Shown piece by piece: positions 18,411 through 27,233 of a DNA stretch of 64,000 nucleotides. The stretch's first letter is position 1. Each line of letters opens with the position of its first letter. The DNA comes from an uncultured Clostridium sp. GTDB taxonomy: Bacteria > Bacillota > Clostridia > Lachnospirales > Lachnospiraceae. The stretch is taken from positions 42,637 to 106,636 of the forward strand of contig URFM01000006.1 of NCBI GenBank assembly GCA_900547035.1, written 5' to 3'. The notes beneath the pieces were generated by a model. That model had not been told where the DNA came from. It did no database searches and saw only the letters and a program-made list of their open reading frames with translations. Both the position numbers and the translations under genes were made by a program.

Positions 18411-19712
18411 TTACTGCACTCCCATAACCAAATTCGGAAGCGTCAGACTAATTGCCGGCACATATGTAACCAACAGCAGAACCACAATCATGGCAGCATA
18501 GAACGGCAGTAAGCATTTTGTCACTTTCTCGATCGACATATGCCCTACGGCGCAGCCTGCAAACAAAGTAGAACCTACAGGCGGAGTTAAGGAACCAATC
18601 GCCATATTAACCATTATAATAATTCCAAACTGCACAGGATCCATCCCTATTTGTTTCACAACCGGCATCAAAATCGGGGTTACAATCAGGATCAAAGGAG
18701 CAATATCCATCAGCATTCCAAGTACCAAAAGCATCAGATTAATCAGCATCAGCACCATAATCGGATTATCCGAAATCGATACAAGGATATTAGTAACCAT
18801 CATCGGAATCCGCAGATAACTCATAATCCAGCAAAATCCATTAGCCGCCGCAATGATGCTGAGAACCATTGCCAACGTTCTGCAGCTTCTCCCTAAGATC
18901 CCCCATATTTCTTTAAGTTTTACCTCTCGATATACAATAAAGGTCAGAATAAAGGCATAAAGACTGGCAATAGCAGCACTCTCTGTTACTGTAAAAATAC
19001 CCGTAGTGACTCCCAGAATGATAATGACAATCGTCATCAGACCTGCAAAACCGTCAATTATTGTTCTTACAATCTCTTTCAAACCATATCTGGGTCCTCT
19101 GGGGTAATTGTGCTTTTTCGTCAAATAGGCAACCAGCACCATCATGGATCCCCCCAAAAGAAGTCCAGGTACAATCCCCGCCAAAAATAATCTTCCGGTT
19201 GATACACCTCCAGCTGCCATTCCATAAATTACCATATTATGGCTGGGCGGAATAATCAGTGCCTGAGTAGCAGTAGCAACTGTAATTGCTACCGTAAAGT
19301 CCTTTCGATATCCCTGCTTTTCCATCATAGGAATCGTAATAGAACCAAGAGATGATACGTCCGCCGTAGGCGAACCGGATATTCCTCCAAAAAAAGTGGA
19401 ATCAATTATGTTCGCATAAGCCAGTCCACCTCGAAACCGCCCTACCAATACATCTGCCACTTTCACCAGCCGGTCGGAGATTCCTCCAGCAGCCATAATT
19501 TCTCCTGCCAAAATAAAAAACGGAATAGCCAAAAACGTAAACGATTCTACGCCATCTCCCACCCTCATGAAAATTGCCATTACGGGAATCCCCAGATACA
19601 GCCCTGTCACTACCGCTGATGTAATCAGACAAAACGTAATCGGTACACGCAGAATCATTAAACCAAAGAATGAAATAAATAATATTGCAATTCCAACTTC
19701 CATATTTCCCAT
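18411..19712 (-). CDS. dctM: TRAP transporter large permease (DctM)
   Basis: 433 residues with about twelve hydrophobic segments. The block FTFLAIPFFILAGEIMAAGG and the loop GGISGSPTADVSSLG are DctM signatures. It forms the ion-coupled translocation channel of a tripartite ATP-independent periplasmic-type importer for organic or sugar acids. The gene lies between dctQ (2 bp gap) and the IlvD-like gene. Confidence 0.92.
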   Translation of the reverse strand: MGNMEVGIAILFISFFGLMILRVPITFCLITSAVVTGLYLGIPVMAIFMRVGDGVESFTFLAIPFFILAGEIMAAGGISDRLVKVADVLVGRFRGGLAYANIIDSTFFGGISGSPTADVSSLGSITIPMMEKQGYRKDFTVAITVATATQALIIPPSHNMVIYGMAAGGVSTGRLFLAGIVPGLLLGGSMMVLVAYLTKKHNYPRGPRYGLKEIVRTIIDGFAGLMTIVIIILGVTTGIFTVTESAAIASLYAFILTFIVYREVKLKEIWGILGRSCRTLAMVLSIIAAANGFCWIMSYLRIPMMVTNILVSISDNPIMVLMLINLMLLVLGMLMDIAPLILIVTPILMPVVKQIGMDPVQFGIIIMVNMAIGSLTPPVGSTLFAGCAVGHMSIEKVTKCLLPFYAAMIVVLLLVTYVPAISLTLPNLVMGVQ

Positions 19713-19713
19713 A

Positions 19714-20238
19714 TTATTTATCCTCCTCCTCTATTTCTTTGGCCCCTTCCAAAAATGCTTTTGTATCTTCCGTCTGATACATACCAAACAGTTTTGCTAC
19801 TAATACAATACTGCTTAATACTCCGCTGACAATCGTCATCAAATATACGCAGGATTGGGGAAGCCCCGTAATCGGAAGAGTAGCCTTAGAGGCATGGGCA
19901 GCCAGCTGTACACCGTAATAAGCCATGCAGGCGCTCATAAACAGAAGAACAAGATCCGCCAGATAAACCAGCATTACCCTGACGGTTTTTGGAAAATGTT
20001 TCGCGAAAATGTCGATCCGAATATGAAGATCTTCCTTGATTCCTATGGACATAGTGAGAAACATCAAATAGACCAGCAGAAGCAATGTCACTTCCTCACA
20101 CCATTTGATATTGCTGCCCAGGGCTCTTACAAAAACCTGGGCAGCAACTACCACCGCCATAAACAACAGGATGATCCGGCATATCCACTCAACAATACTG
20201 TAAGCAAAATCAATTGCTCTCTGAACTGCCGCTTTCAT
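19714..20238 (-). CDS. dctQ: TRAP transporter small permease (DctQ)
   Basis: 174 residues with four hydrophobic segments and the DctQ features (FVRALGSNIKWCEEV and the acidic loop IKEDLHIRIDIFAKHFP). It is the small membrane subunit partnering DctM. It follows dctP by 17 bp and precedes dctM by 1 bp in the same operon. Confidence 0.9.
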   Translation of the reverse strand: MKAAVQRAIDFAYSIVEWICRIILLFMAVVVAAQVFVRALGSNIKWCEEVTLLLLVYLMFLTMSIGIKEDLHIRIDIFAKHFPKTVRVMLVYLADLVLLFMSACMAYYGVQLAAHASKATLPITGLPQSCVYLMTIVSGVLSSIVLVAKLFGMYQTEDTKAFLEGAKEIEEEDK

Positions 20239-20255
20239 GCCACATCCAACCTTTC

Positions 20256-21329
20256 TTATTCGTTTCCTAACTCTGTGTTAATCCGGTCAATCCAATCCTG
20301 TAATTCAGTTCCGTACTTCTCATAAACAGGAGCCATCGCATCCTGGAATTCCTGAAGAGTCGCTTCATCCGGTTCAAATACAGTAGCTCCTCCTTCTTTT
20401 ACTTTCTCCAGAGACTGATCTACCGCTTCATTCCAGAGCTGACGCTGATATGCAGTCGCATTAGCCATTGCCTCATTAAAGATTGCCTGATCCTCAGCGC
20501 TTAGAGAATTCCATACATCCAGGTTTACGCAGATTACATCCGGAGAAATAATATGATTATCTAAAATATAGTAGGGCGCTACCTCATAAAGGCTGTCAGA
20601 TAAATAAATATTGGCATTATTTTCTCCGCCCTGTACTACTCCGGTCTGTACTGCGCTGTATACTTCGTTTGCTGCCACATTTACGCTATTGCATCCAAGG
20701 GCATCTGTCATAGCCAGCATCAAGTCATTAGACTGAACGCGGATTTTCATTCCCTTTAAATCCTCAAGCTTTTGAACTGGCTCTGTCGTATAAAAGCATC
20801 TGCTTCCGCAGTCTGTATATCCGATTCCCTGAATATTATACTCATTCAGTTCCTTCAGCATATCTGTTCCGATATCGCTCTCCAGCACCTGCCACATCTC
20901 ATCGGAATTTTTAAAAACATATGGCAGACCGAAAACCTGCAGATCCTTACAAAGACTTGAAATGGTTCCGATGCTAAGCTTTGCAATATCCACAGCCCCA
21001 AAAGTCAGCTGTTCCATATAAGCAGTTTCATCTCCCAGCTGAGAAGAGGGATAAACAACAATATTGATTCTTCCATTTGTCTTCTCTCGTACTTCATCCG
21101 CAAACGAAATCAACGCCATGGTAGTCGGATAATCTTCTGCCGCATCCGTAGCCAGCTTCAGCTCCATAGACTCGCCCTCAGATGCCGCCTGCGTCTCTTG
21201 TGAGCTTTCTGACGCCTGCTCCGTTCCAGCCGAGCTGGCCTGGGTTTCCGTACTCGCGGATCCTCCAGAACATCCCATTAAAGATACACCCATCATCGCC
21301 GCCAACATTACTGATAAAATTTTTTTCAT
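20256..21329 (-). CDS. dctP: TRAP transporter solute-binding lipoprotein (DctP)
   Basis: 357 residues from the ATG at 21329 (GGAGGGGCT before it). A lipoprotein signal (VSLMGCSGG, Cys near residue 20) is followed by a Ser/Thr/Glu-rich linker and a DctP domain. That domain carries the ligand arginine region (LKGMKIRVQSND) and the block QTGVVQGGENN. It captures the substrate outside the membrane for DctQM. Relatives of this branch bind uronates, aldonates or C4-dicarboxylates; the operon enzymes favour a sugar acid. First gene of the operon, below the operator at 21378-21390. Confidence 0.92.
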   Translation of the reverse strand: MKKILSVMLAAMMGVSLMGCSGGSASTETQASSAGTEQASESSQETQAASEGESMELKLATDAAEDYPTTMALISFADEVREKTNGRINIVVYPSSQLGDETAYMEQLTFGAVDIAKLSIGTISSLCKDLQVFGLPYVFKNSDEMWQVLESDIGTDMLKELNEYNIQGIGYTDCGSRCFYTTEPVQKLEDLKGMKIRVQSNDLMLAMTDALGCNSVNVAANEVYSAVQTGVVQGGENNANIYLSDSLYEVAPYYILDNHIISPDVICVNLDVWNSLSAEDQAIFNEAMANATAYQRQLWNEAVDQSLEKVKEGGATVFEPDEATLQEFQDAMAPVYEKYGTELQDWIDRINTELGNE

Positions 21330-21377
21330 AGCCCCTCCGTTCCGCATTTCAGCTTTTTGGTGTTTTAATAATATAAA

Positions 21378-21400
21378 CTACATGTTGTATTACTTGTTGT
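21378..21400. promoter_or_regulatory. Probable operator upstream of dctP
   Basis: CTACATGTTGTAT (21378-21390) is identical to a 13-mer upstream of the HIT gene (24100-24112) and resembles the palindrome ACAACATGTTGT near the dehydrogenase gene. A second half-site, ACTTGTTGT, follows immediately. It overlaps the likely dctP promoter, about 50 bp before the start. The binder is inferred to be the regulator at 21597-22676. Confidence 0.65.
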
Positions 21401-21537
21401 GTGTTAATTTTAGCATATGTTTTTGTATGTGTCAATATATTATGTGTAATATATTTTATTTTTAAGGCATATCTTTTGTTTTTTTGTGCATTTTTATATC
21501 TAAATATATTTCAAAAATACAACAACTTGCTTTTTAT

Positions 21538-21578
21538 CAAAAAACAGGCCCTGCAGAACAATCGCTCCTGCAGAGCCC
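21538..21578 (-). terminator. Terminator of the GntR/LacI regulator gene
   Basis: GGCCCTGCAG (21547-21556) pairs with CTGCAGAGCC (21568-21577), with G-T tolerance. On the minus strand it is followed by GTTTTTTG. It lies directly after the regulator stop. Confidence 0.75.
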
Positions 21579-21596
21579 CTCACACAACAATATTTC

Positions 21597-22676
21597 TTAT
21601 ATAAGTTTTTTAACACTATCGCAGACCACCAATTCTACAGGTGTCTGAATCCTAACCGGAAGACGTTCCCCTCCTTCTATTTGCTGAAAAAGACTGACCA
21701 CAGCCGTTTTAGCCAAAAGAGGAACATGACTCTCAATAGTAGTAATTCTGGGAACTGAATATTTTGCCTGGTCCAAATTGTCATATCCAACTACACTAAT
21801 ATCGTCTGGTACTCGCATCCCCTCTTGCTGAATCGCTTGAACCGCTCCCACCGCAAGCCGGTCATTAAATCCAAAAATCGCCGTTGGGCGCTGGCTGCAG
21901 CTTTCCAGAAGTTTTCTTGTTGCCTCTACTCCCGATTCCATTTCCCAGGAAGGAGTGCTGATAATATATTCTTCCCGAATGGGTACTCCCGCTTCCATCA
22001 TGGCATAAGAAAAACCTCGATATCGTTCCTGATTTGCATAATAGCTGGTAATTCCAGTAATAACTGCAATCCGACGATGCCCCATTTCCAATAAATAACG
22101 TGTAACCTGATAAGCACCATTAAAATTATCCGACACAATGGAAGGCATCTTTTCATTCATTCCATTTGCCAAAACACTGGGAAGAGAAATCTGAATAGCC
22201 CGGTCCAAATGTCTTTCCGCCACATTGCTGACAAAAATAGCTCCGCTCAGCTTGTGAGAAGATACGATTTCATCTAAATTGTCCTCGTCATCCAAAGTGG
22301 AATACACCAGTGTACATCCGTGTTTCTGACATTCTTTTTCCGCCTCATAAAATAAAAGTGCATAAAAAGCCTTGGTGATGCTGTTTCCCCTGGGCAGTAA
22401 AAAACCGATTGCCATTCCTTTCCCTGAAGGTTTGCACTCCATTTCATACCCCTGTCCTGTTACCACAGATCCTTTTCCCGGACGTTTTTCCACCAGTTTT
22501 TCCTCTACCAAAAGCTGTAACGCCTTGCGAACTGTTGTACGATCCACCGTATATTCATCTGCAATCTGATTTTCCGATGGAAGTAAATCTCCGCTTTTAT
22601 ATTTGCCTTCCAATATATCTTTCTTCAATCCGTCATATACAACTTTGTAAAGGAATTTTCTTTTCTCCGACTGCAT
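21597..22676 (-). CDS. GntR-type HTH / LacI-type sugar-binding transcriptional regulator
   Basis: 359 residues. An N-terminal GntR winged helix (residues about 8-75; LPSENQIADEY...DRTTVRKALQLLVEEKL) is fused to a periplasmic-binding-protein-like effector domain of the LacI/GalR class (GAIFVSNVAERHL, GHRRIAVITGI, PTAIFGFNDRLAVGA, DDISVVGYDNL). This is the AraR-type architecture. It lies between the TRAP operon and the alcohol dehydrogenase gene, both of which carry ACAACATGTTGT-type sites, so it is the likely regulator. It probably responds to a sugar acid or an intermediate. Confidence 0.88.
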   Translation of the reverse strand: MQSEKRKFLYKVVYDGLKKDILEGKYKSGDLLPSENQIADEYTVDRTTVRKALQLLVEEKLVEKRPGKGSVVTGQGYEMECKPSGKGMAIGFLLPRGNSITKAFYALLFYEAEKECQKHGCTLVYSTLDDEDNLDEIVSSHKLSGAIFVSNVAERHLDRAIQISLPSVLANGMNEKMPSIVSDNFNGAYQVTRYLLEMGHRRIAVITGITSYYANQERYRGFSYAMMEAGVPIREEYIISTPSWEMESGVEATRKLLESCSQRPTAIFGFNDRLAVGAVQAIQQEGMRVPDDISVVGYDNLDQAKYSVPRITTIESHVPLLAKTAVVSLFQQIEGGERLPVRIQTPVELVVCDSVKKLI

Positions 22677-22788
22677 ATTTCTCTTTATTCCCCCACCTGT
22701 TTTTTTACATCATAGCACAAGAAGTCGTTTTCCTCAATCTCTTTCTAGGGGGGGCATTTTTTCGCAACACCCGTCAGAAAAGGACTTC

Positions 22789-23937
22789 TTACTGTTCCAT
22801 AGCACCCCAAAATGCTTCTTCCATCAACTTTTCATTCAGAGGTCTGGGATTGCAGGTAATATGTCCGGTCGTTCTCTTTATCACATCAATAATCTCCGCC
22901 ATATTCGGTTCTTCCTTAATATAAGGTTTCAGAGAAACCGGAGCACCAATCTCAACTCTCAGCTGCTTCACCCGTTCAATCGCAGCAAGCGCATTGTCCC
23001 GATCCGTAGCTCCATGCCGATATACCCCTAAAGCTTTAGCGATATCCGCATATTTTTTCTCTGCATAATCCAAATTTAGTTTCATAGCTACCGGCAGGAA
23101 AATAGAGCAGGCATCTCCATGAGGAATCTTATATTTTGCTCCCAAAGGCTGGGCCATAATATGAGCAATTCCAATACCTGCCGTAATCGCGCATCCGCCC
23201 AGATAGCTGGCAATCATCATATTTCCTCTAGCTTCCAGATTTTCGGGCTCTCTGCATGCAATAGAAAGATTTTTTATCACAAGTTCCATAGATTTTAAAC
23301 CATAAATCTCTGTAAGCGGACTTGCATTCAATGAAACATAAGATTCTATCGCATGGCTCAGGGCATCCATCCCAGTAGCAGAAGTAATTGCCTTAGGCAA
23401 TCCTGTCGTAAGCTCTGGATCCAAAATCACAACATCCGCAATCATCGTAGTATGATAAAGACTCTTTTTCAAACCATTATAATTGTTGTAAACCACACTG
23501 GTCTTAGTAGCTTCAGCTCCAGTTCCTGAAGTAGTCGGAACAGCTATAAACAGCGGAGGCACCGTCTTCACTTGGCGCCCTTCCATCTGGTACTCCTCTA
23601 CATTTCCTCCATTTACCGCCAGCATGCCTATGGTTTTTGCCGCATCAATTACAGTTCCTCCACCTAAAGCCAGCGTACAATCACAGCATTCTTTCAGGAA
23701 TAAGTCCCGGCCATGATTGATTACATGAAGATCTGGTTCTCCTTGAAATGCATCGTAGCAGACATGTTCAATTCCCAACTTTTCAAAAAGATCGGCAATC
23801 CTCTTATAGCCATCACTTTCTTTGCTGTATACCGCAAAAAATACCTTCTTTTTTCCATACCACTGAAGGATGCCTGGAATCTCTTCGATTTTTCTTTCTC
23901 CAAAAATTACTCTTCTGTTATTAACCATCTCAAACAT
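22789..23937 (-). CDS. Iron-containing alcohol dehydrogenase
   Basis: 382 residues from the ATG at 23937, preceded by AAGGAGGAAACAT. NAD(P)-binding GGGTVIDAAK near residue 99 and the metal-site blocks GMDALSHAIESY and MAQPLGAKYKIPHGDAC are intact. Group-III iron-type dehydrogenases reduce or oxidise small alcohols, aldehydes and hydroxy acids. With the operator palindrome just upstream, it probably belongs to the sugar-acid regulon, for example as a hydroxy-acid or aldehyde oxidoreductase. The exact substrate is unknown. It is divergent from the HIT gene. Confidence 0.88.
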   Translation of the reverse strand: MFEMVNNRRVIFGERKIEEIPGILQWYGKKKVFFAVYSKESDGYKRIADLFEKLGIEHVCYDAFQGEPDLHVINHGRDLFLKECCDCTLALGGGTVIDAAKTIGMLAVNGGNVEEYQMEGRQVKTVPPLFIAVPTTSGTGAEATKTSVVYNNYNGLKKSLYHTTMIADVVILDPELTTGLPKAITSATGMDALSHAIESYVSLNASPLTEIYGLKSMELVIKNLSIACREPENLEARGNMMIASYLGGCAITAGIGIAHIMAQPLGAKYKIPHGDACSIFLPVAMKLNLDYAEKKYADIAKALGVYRHGATDRDNALAAIERVKQLRVEIGAPVSLKPYIKEEPNMAEIIDVIKRTTGHITCNPRPLNEKLMEEAFWGAMEQ

Positions 23938-23971
23938 ATGTTTCCTCCTTTTTACATTTTCCATTTTCAAT

Positions 23972-23983
23972 ACAACATGTTGT
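23972..23983. promoter_or_regulatory. Perfect palindromic operator ACAACATGTTGT
   Basis: A 12-bp perfect palindrome about 35 bp before the alcohol dehydrogenase start, in the AT-rich divergent promoter region. Related sites lie at 21378 and 24100. It is the best candidate core of the operator for the regulator at 21597-22676. Confidence 0.7.
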
Positions 23984-24099
23984 TTATTATCTAAAATTAT
24001 ATATTGATATTCGTATAATGTCAACATATTAATATTGAATTTTTAAAGTATTTATGGTAATATTTATTATATATTTTTTAATGTATATTTTAATCATAG

Positions 24100-24112
24100 C
24101 TACATGTTGTAT
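24100..24112. promoter_or_regulatory. Operator-like 13-mer upstream of the HIT gene
   Basis: CTACATGTTGTAT, identical to the sequence before dctP (21378-21390), 22 bp before the HIT start and close to its ribosome site GAAAGGAG. This suggests co-regulation of the HIT gene with the transporter. Confidence 0.65.
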
Positions 24113-24134
24113 TTTATATTGAAAGGAGAATTTT

Positions 24135-24569
24135 ATGAATAACTGCTTTTATTGTGAGAATGGCGAAAAATTGAACAGCCTTATGATTGAAATCTGTAAG
24201 CTTCCTTGCTCTACTGTATATCTAAACAGGGATCAAAAACATCCCGGACGCTGCGTTGTCACCTTCAAGGATCATAAAACAGAATATTTTCAGATGACTC
24301 CCGAAGAAAACCGGGAATATTTTTCTGAGGTAGCGCTAGTCGCAGAAAGCATTTTTAATCTGTACCATCCAGATAAAATCAATTATGCTACCTTTGGTGA
24401 TCTTGTTCCTCATGTGCACATCCATATTGTTCCAAAATACAAGGATGGTCTCCAATGGGGTGTTCCTTTTTGCGATGATGTTCCTAAACAACTTTTAAAA
24501 GAGGATGAGTATGCCGGCCATGTTGCCGCTTTAAGAAAAGAAATCGAAAGACTGCGCGCAAAAAAATAG
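24135..24569 (+). CDS. HIT-family nucleotide hydrolase/transferase
   Basis: 144 residues. Histidine-triad motif H93-V-H95-I-H97 (VPHVHIHIVPK) plus an N-terminal FYCENG pseudo-zinc region. HIT proteins hydrolyse nucleotide phosphoramidates or dinucleoside polyphosphates, or act as nucleotidyltransferases such as GalT. The gene is divergent from the alcohol dehydrogenase and carries the same 13-mer as dctP, so it is probably induced with the sugar-acid genes, an unusual setting. GAAAGGAG lies before the ATG. Which nucleotide it acts on cannot be told. Confidence 0.85.
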   Translation: MNNCFYCENGEKLNSLMIEICKLPCSTVYLNRDQKHPGRCVVTFKDHKTEYFQMTPEENREYFSEVALVAESIFNLYHPDKINYATFGDLVPHVHIHIVPKYKDGLQWGVPFCDDVPKQLLKEDEYAGHVAALRKEIERLRAKK

Positions 24570-24579
24570 AATCAATAAA

Positions 24580-24613
24580 AGGGCCCAGAGTAGACTTTAC
24601 TATTCCGGACCCT
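24580..24613. terminator. Bidirectional terminator between the HIT gene and spoVT
   Basis: AGGGCCCAGAGTAG pairs with CTATTCCGGACCCT with G-T pairs. Pyrimidine-rich T tracts flank it on the plus side. It separates two convergent genes. Confidence 0.6.
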
Positions 24614-24633
24614 TCATTTAAATTTTTCTCTTT

Positions 24634-25182
24634 TTACCCTTCCATCTGTCTCCCCAAAAATCCAGCCGCCGTGGCCGCCAGCTTCATCTCCAGATCTCCA
24701 AACCTTGCTCTCGGCTCCCGGCTCATAACCACAACTGCTCCAATGGCATCACCCTCGCAGATAATAGGCGCTACTACCTGAGCCGTTACTCCGTCTATAT
24801 CCTCCTCTACCAGAGGAATATAACCTTTATCATCTTTTCCTGCCATGCTGGTATTTCTACCGTTGATCGCATTTTCCAGCTGACGGCTGATGTTCTTCTG
24901 AAGCAGCTCTTTTCTGGCTCCGCCGGATACCGCAATTACCTGATCCCGGTCTGTAATGCACACCAGAAGTCCTGTAGACTGAGCCATAGCTTCCGCATAT
25001 TGTCCTGCGAACGCCGTCAGCTCCATCATGGGAGAATATTTCTTAAGGATAATTTCACCCTCACGGTCCGTGAAGATTTCCAGAGGAGTTCCCTCCCGAA
25101 GCCGCAGGGTGCGCCGGATTTCCTTGGGAATCACCACGCGGCCAAGATCATCAATTCTCCTTACAATACCCGTAGCCTTCAT
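24634..25182 (-). CDS. spoVT: Stage V sporulation protein T (AbrB-type regulator)
   Basis: 182 residues. An N-terminal swapped-hairpin AbrB domain (residues about 1-50: MKATGIVRRIDDLGRVVIPK, then RRTLRLREGTPLEI) is followed by a C-terminal GAF domain, the diagnostic SpoVT architecture. SpoVT tunes forespore sigma-G-dependent genes during sporulation, so the organism probably forms spores. The gene stands alone between two sugar-acid blocks. Its usual neighbours (such as mfd or prsA) are not here. Confidence 0.93.
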   Translation of the reverse strand: MKATGIVRRIDDLGRVVIPKEIRRTLRLREGTPLEIFTDREGEIILKKYSPMMELTAFAGQYAEAMAQSTGLLVCITDRDQVIAVSGGARKELLQKNISRQLENAINGRNTSMAGKDDKGYIPLVEEDIDGVTAQVVAPIICEGDAIGAVVVMSREPRARFGDLEMKLAATAAGFLGRQMEG

Positions 25183-25282
25183 AAACTAAATTCCTCCATT
25201 TTACATTCTAACATTTATCTTCTTTGTTACCCGTAAATGTAGTATTTGTAAAAGGGAGGAATTTATACTTAGAACAAAGATA

Positions 25283-25945
25283 TCATAAAGTTAACTCCCA
25301 AGCCTCAACCTGTTTTCTAAGCGTTTCTGCCGCTTTTGTTATCCTCTCAAACTCTCTGTTCAGAATGCGTTTTCTGCTGACCAGACTTCCGCCAATTCCC
25401 ACACAGCAAGCTCCTGCCTGAAAGAATGATTGGATATTATTCTCATCAACTCCGCCTACTGCAGCTACCGGAATATGGCTTAAAGGAGCGCACAGCGCCT
25501 TTATGTATCCTGCCCCCCATATTCCAGCGGGAAATAGTTTTACAATATCCGCCCCATATCCACGTGCCTGCACAACCTCAGTGGCGGTTAATGCTCCCGG
25601 AATTGAAATCATTCCCAGTTCCTTTGTCTTCTGAATTACGTCCTGATCTACATTAGGAGAAATTACATATCCGGCTCCCCGTTCATACGCCAGTTCCACC
25701 TGCTCAGCAGTCAATACAGTTCCAGCTCCCAAAGCAATTTCATCATGCATCTGTTCATTTAAGATCGTTAGGGAATCCAACGTATTCTTAATCCCCTCCG
25801 GACTTTCCTGATCAAATGTAATCTCCATCATATGAATCCCCCCTGATAGAAGGGCCTTTGCTGTTTCAATTATGAAGTCAGATGGAACTCCTCTGATGAT
25901 CGCGATAATTTTTTCTTGTTTAATATCCTGTAATGATGCTTTCAT
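25283..25945 (-). CDS. dgoA: 2-dehydro-3-deoxy-phosphogluconate/phosphogalactonate aldolase
   Basis: 220 residues from the ATG at 25945, preceded by AAGGAGGGAGAAA. KDPG aldolase TIM barrel with the catalytic Glu region MMEITF, ALGAGTVLTAEQVE, and the Schiff-base lysine in ADIVKLFPA. It cleaves a 2-keto-3-deoxy-6-phosphosugar acid to pyruvate and glyceraldehyde 3-phosphate. Linkage to DgoD immediately upstream indicates the galactonate branch, although KDPG specificity cannot be excluded. Second gene of the dgoD-dgoA operon. Confidence 0.9.
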   Translation of the reverse strand: MKASLQDIKQEKIIAIIRGVPSDFIIETAKALLSGGIHMMEITFDQESPEGIKNTLDSLTILNEQMHDEIALGAGTVLTAEQVELAYERGAGYVISPNVDQDVIQKTKELGMISIPGALTATEVVQARGYGADIVKLFPAGIWGAGYIKALCAPLSHIPVAAVGGVDENNIQSFFQAGACCVGIGGSLVSRKRILNREFERITKAAETLRKQVEAWELTL

Positions 25946-25956
25946 TTTCTCCCTCC

Positions 25957-27105
25957 TTACCATTCAGCTATTGAGCCATCTTTATGCCGCCAAACAGGAT
26001 TTTTCCACTGATGCGGCGTACGATTTTCCTCAATTACCAGCTCTTTGTTAATCAAAACCCCAAGTCCTGGAATATGCGGCAAAGAGACATATCCATCAAC
26101 AAACCTAAAATCTTCTTTGTTGTCTACGTAATCCAACACGCTTCTTCCTACATTATAATGAATTCCCATACTTTGTTCCTGAATCACCGCATTGTAACAG
26201 GTCGCATCGATATTCAGACACGAAGACAACGCAATGGGACCCAAAGGGCAGTGAGGCGCCAATGCCACATCATAAGCTTCTGCCATAGAAGCAATCTTTT
26301 TTACCTCTGTCAGCCCCCCTGCATGAGATAAATCCGGCTGAATTATATCAACACCTCCTGCAGTTAACAAACGCTTAAAGTCCCATCGGCTGTAAAGCCT
26401 CTCTCCCGTTGCAATCGGAATATTACTGGCAAAAGCTACTTCTCGAAACGCTTCCATATTTTCACATAATACCGGTTCTTCCAAAAACATAGGATCGAAC
26501 TCTTCCAGTTTTTTTGCCAGTACTTTTGCCATAGGTTTGTGGACACGCCCATGAAAGTCAACGGCAATTCCAAAGGATCTTCCGCAGCTTTCCCGAATTG
26601 CCGCCACTCTCTCCAAAACCTGATCAATTTTATCATAAGAATCAATCATCTGAAGTTCTTCCGTAGCATTCATTTTAACCGCTGTAAATCCCTGATCCTG
26701 TTTTTCTTTTGCCGCCATTCCTACATCTTTTGGCCTGTCGCCTCCAATCCAAGAATATACCCTCATCCGTTCTCTGCAGGCACCTCCCATAAGCTGGTAA
26801 ACAGGAACTCCGAAATATTTTCCTTTAATATCCCACAGCGCTTGGTCGATCCCCGCGATAGCGCTCATCATAACGCCTCCGCCACGGTAAAATCCTGCCC
26901 TGTACAAAACATTCCAGATATCTTCTATGTTCTGTGGATCCTTCCCAATCAAATATTCTTTCATCTCTTCCACACAGGCTTTTACCGCTCCACAGTGCCC
27001 TTCTAAAACCGGTTCTCCCCATCCGCTATATCCCTCATCCGTTTCAATTTCTAAAAAACACCAACGGGGCCGTACTAAATAAGTATAGATTGCTGTAATT
27101 TTCAT
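25957..27105 (-). CDS. dgoD: D-galactonate dehydratase
   Basis: 382 residues, co-linear with E. coli DgoD over its whole length as I remember that sequence. Enolase-superfamily blocks are GFYRGG, SAIAGIDQALWDIKGK, VDFHGRV, FLEEPVL, GERLYSRWDFKR, QPDLSHAGG and LAPHCPLGPIALS. The last is a DgoD signature containing the catalytic His. It dehydrates D-galactonate to 2-keto-3-deoxy-D-galactonate. Divergent from a FadR-type regulator and upstream of the aldolase gene. Confidence 0.95.
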   Translation of the reverse strand: MKITAIYTYLVRPRWCFLEIETDEGYSGWGEPVLEGHCGAVKACVEEMKEYLIGKDPQNIEDIWNVLYRAGFYRGGGVMMSAIAGIDQALWDIKGKYFGVPVYQLMGGACRERMRVYSWIGGDRPKDVGMAAKEKQDQGFTAVKMNATEELQMIDSYDKIDQVLERVAAIRESCGRSFGIAVDFHGRVHKPMAKVLAKKLEEFDPMFLEEPVLCENMEAFREVAFASNIPIATGERLYSRWDFKRLLTAGGVDIIQPDLSHAGGLTEVKKIASMAEAYDVALAPHCPLGPIALSSCLNIDATCYNAVIQEQSMGIHYNVGRSVLDYVDNKEDFRFVDGYVSLPHIPGLGVLINKELVIEENRTPHQWKNPVWRHKDGSIAEW

Positions 27106-27233
27106 TTTCCTTCTCCTCGCAATGCTTTAATATGATTCATTTTTTACATGACCTGGTTTTATTATTGTTTTATGATATAATATCTGTAATATATTAATTA
27201 CTGATAAATATACATTTTAAAAGGAGTTTCCTT

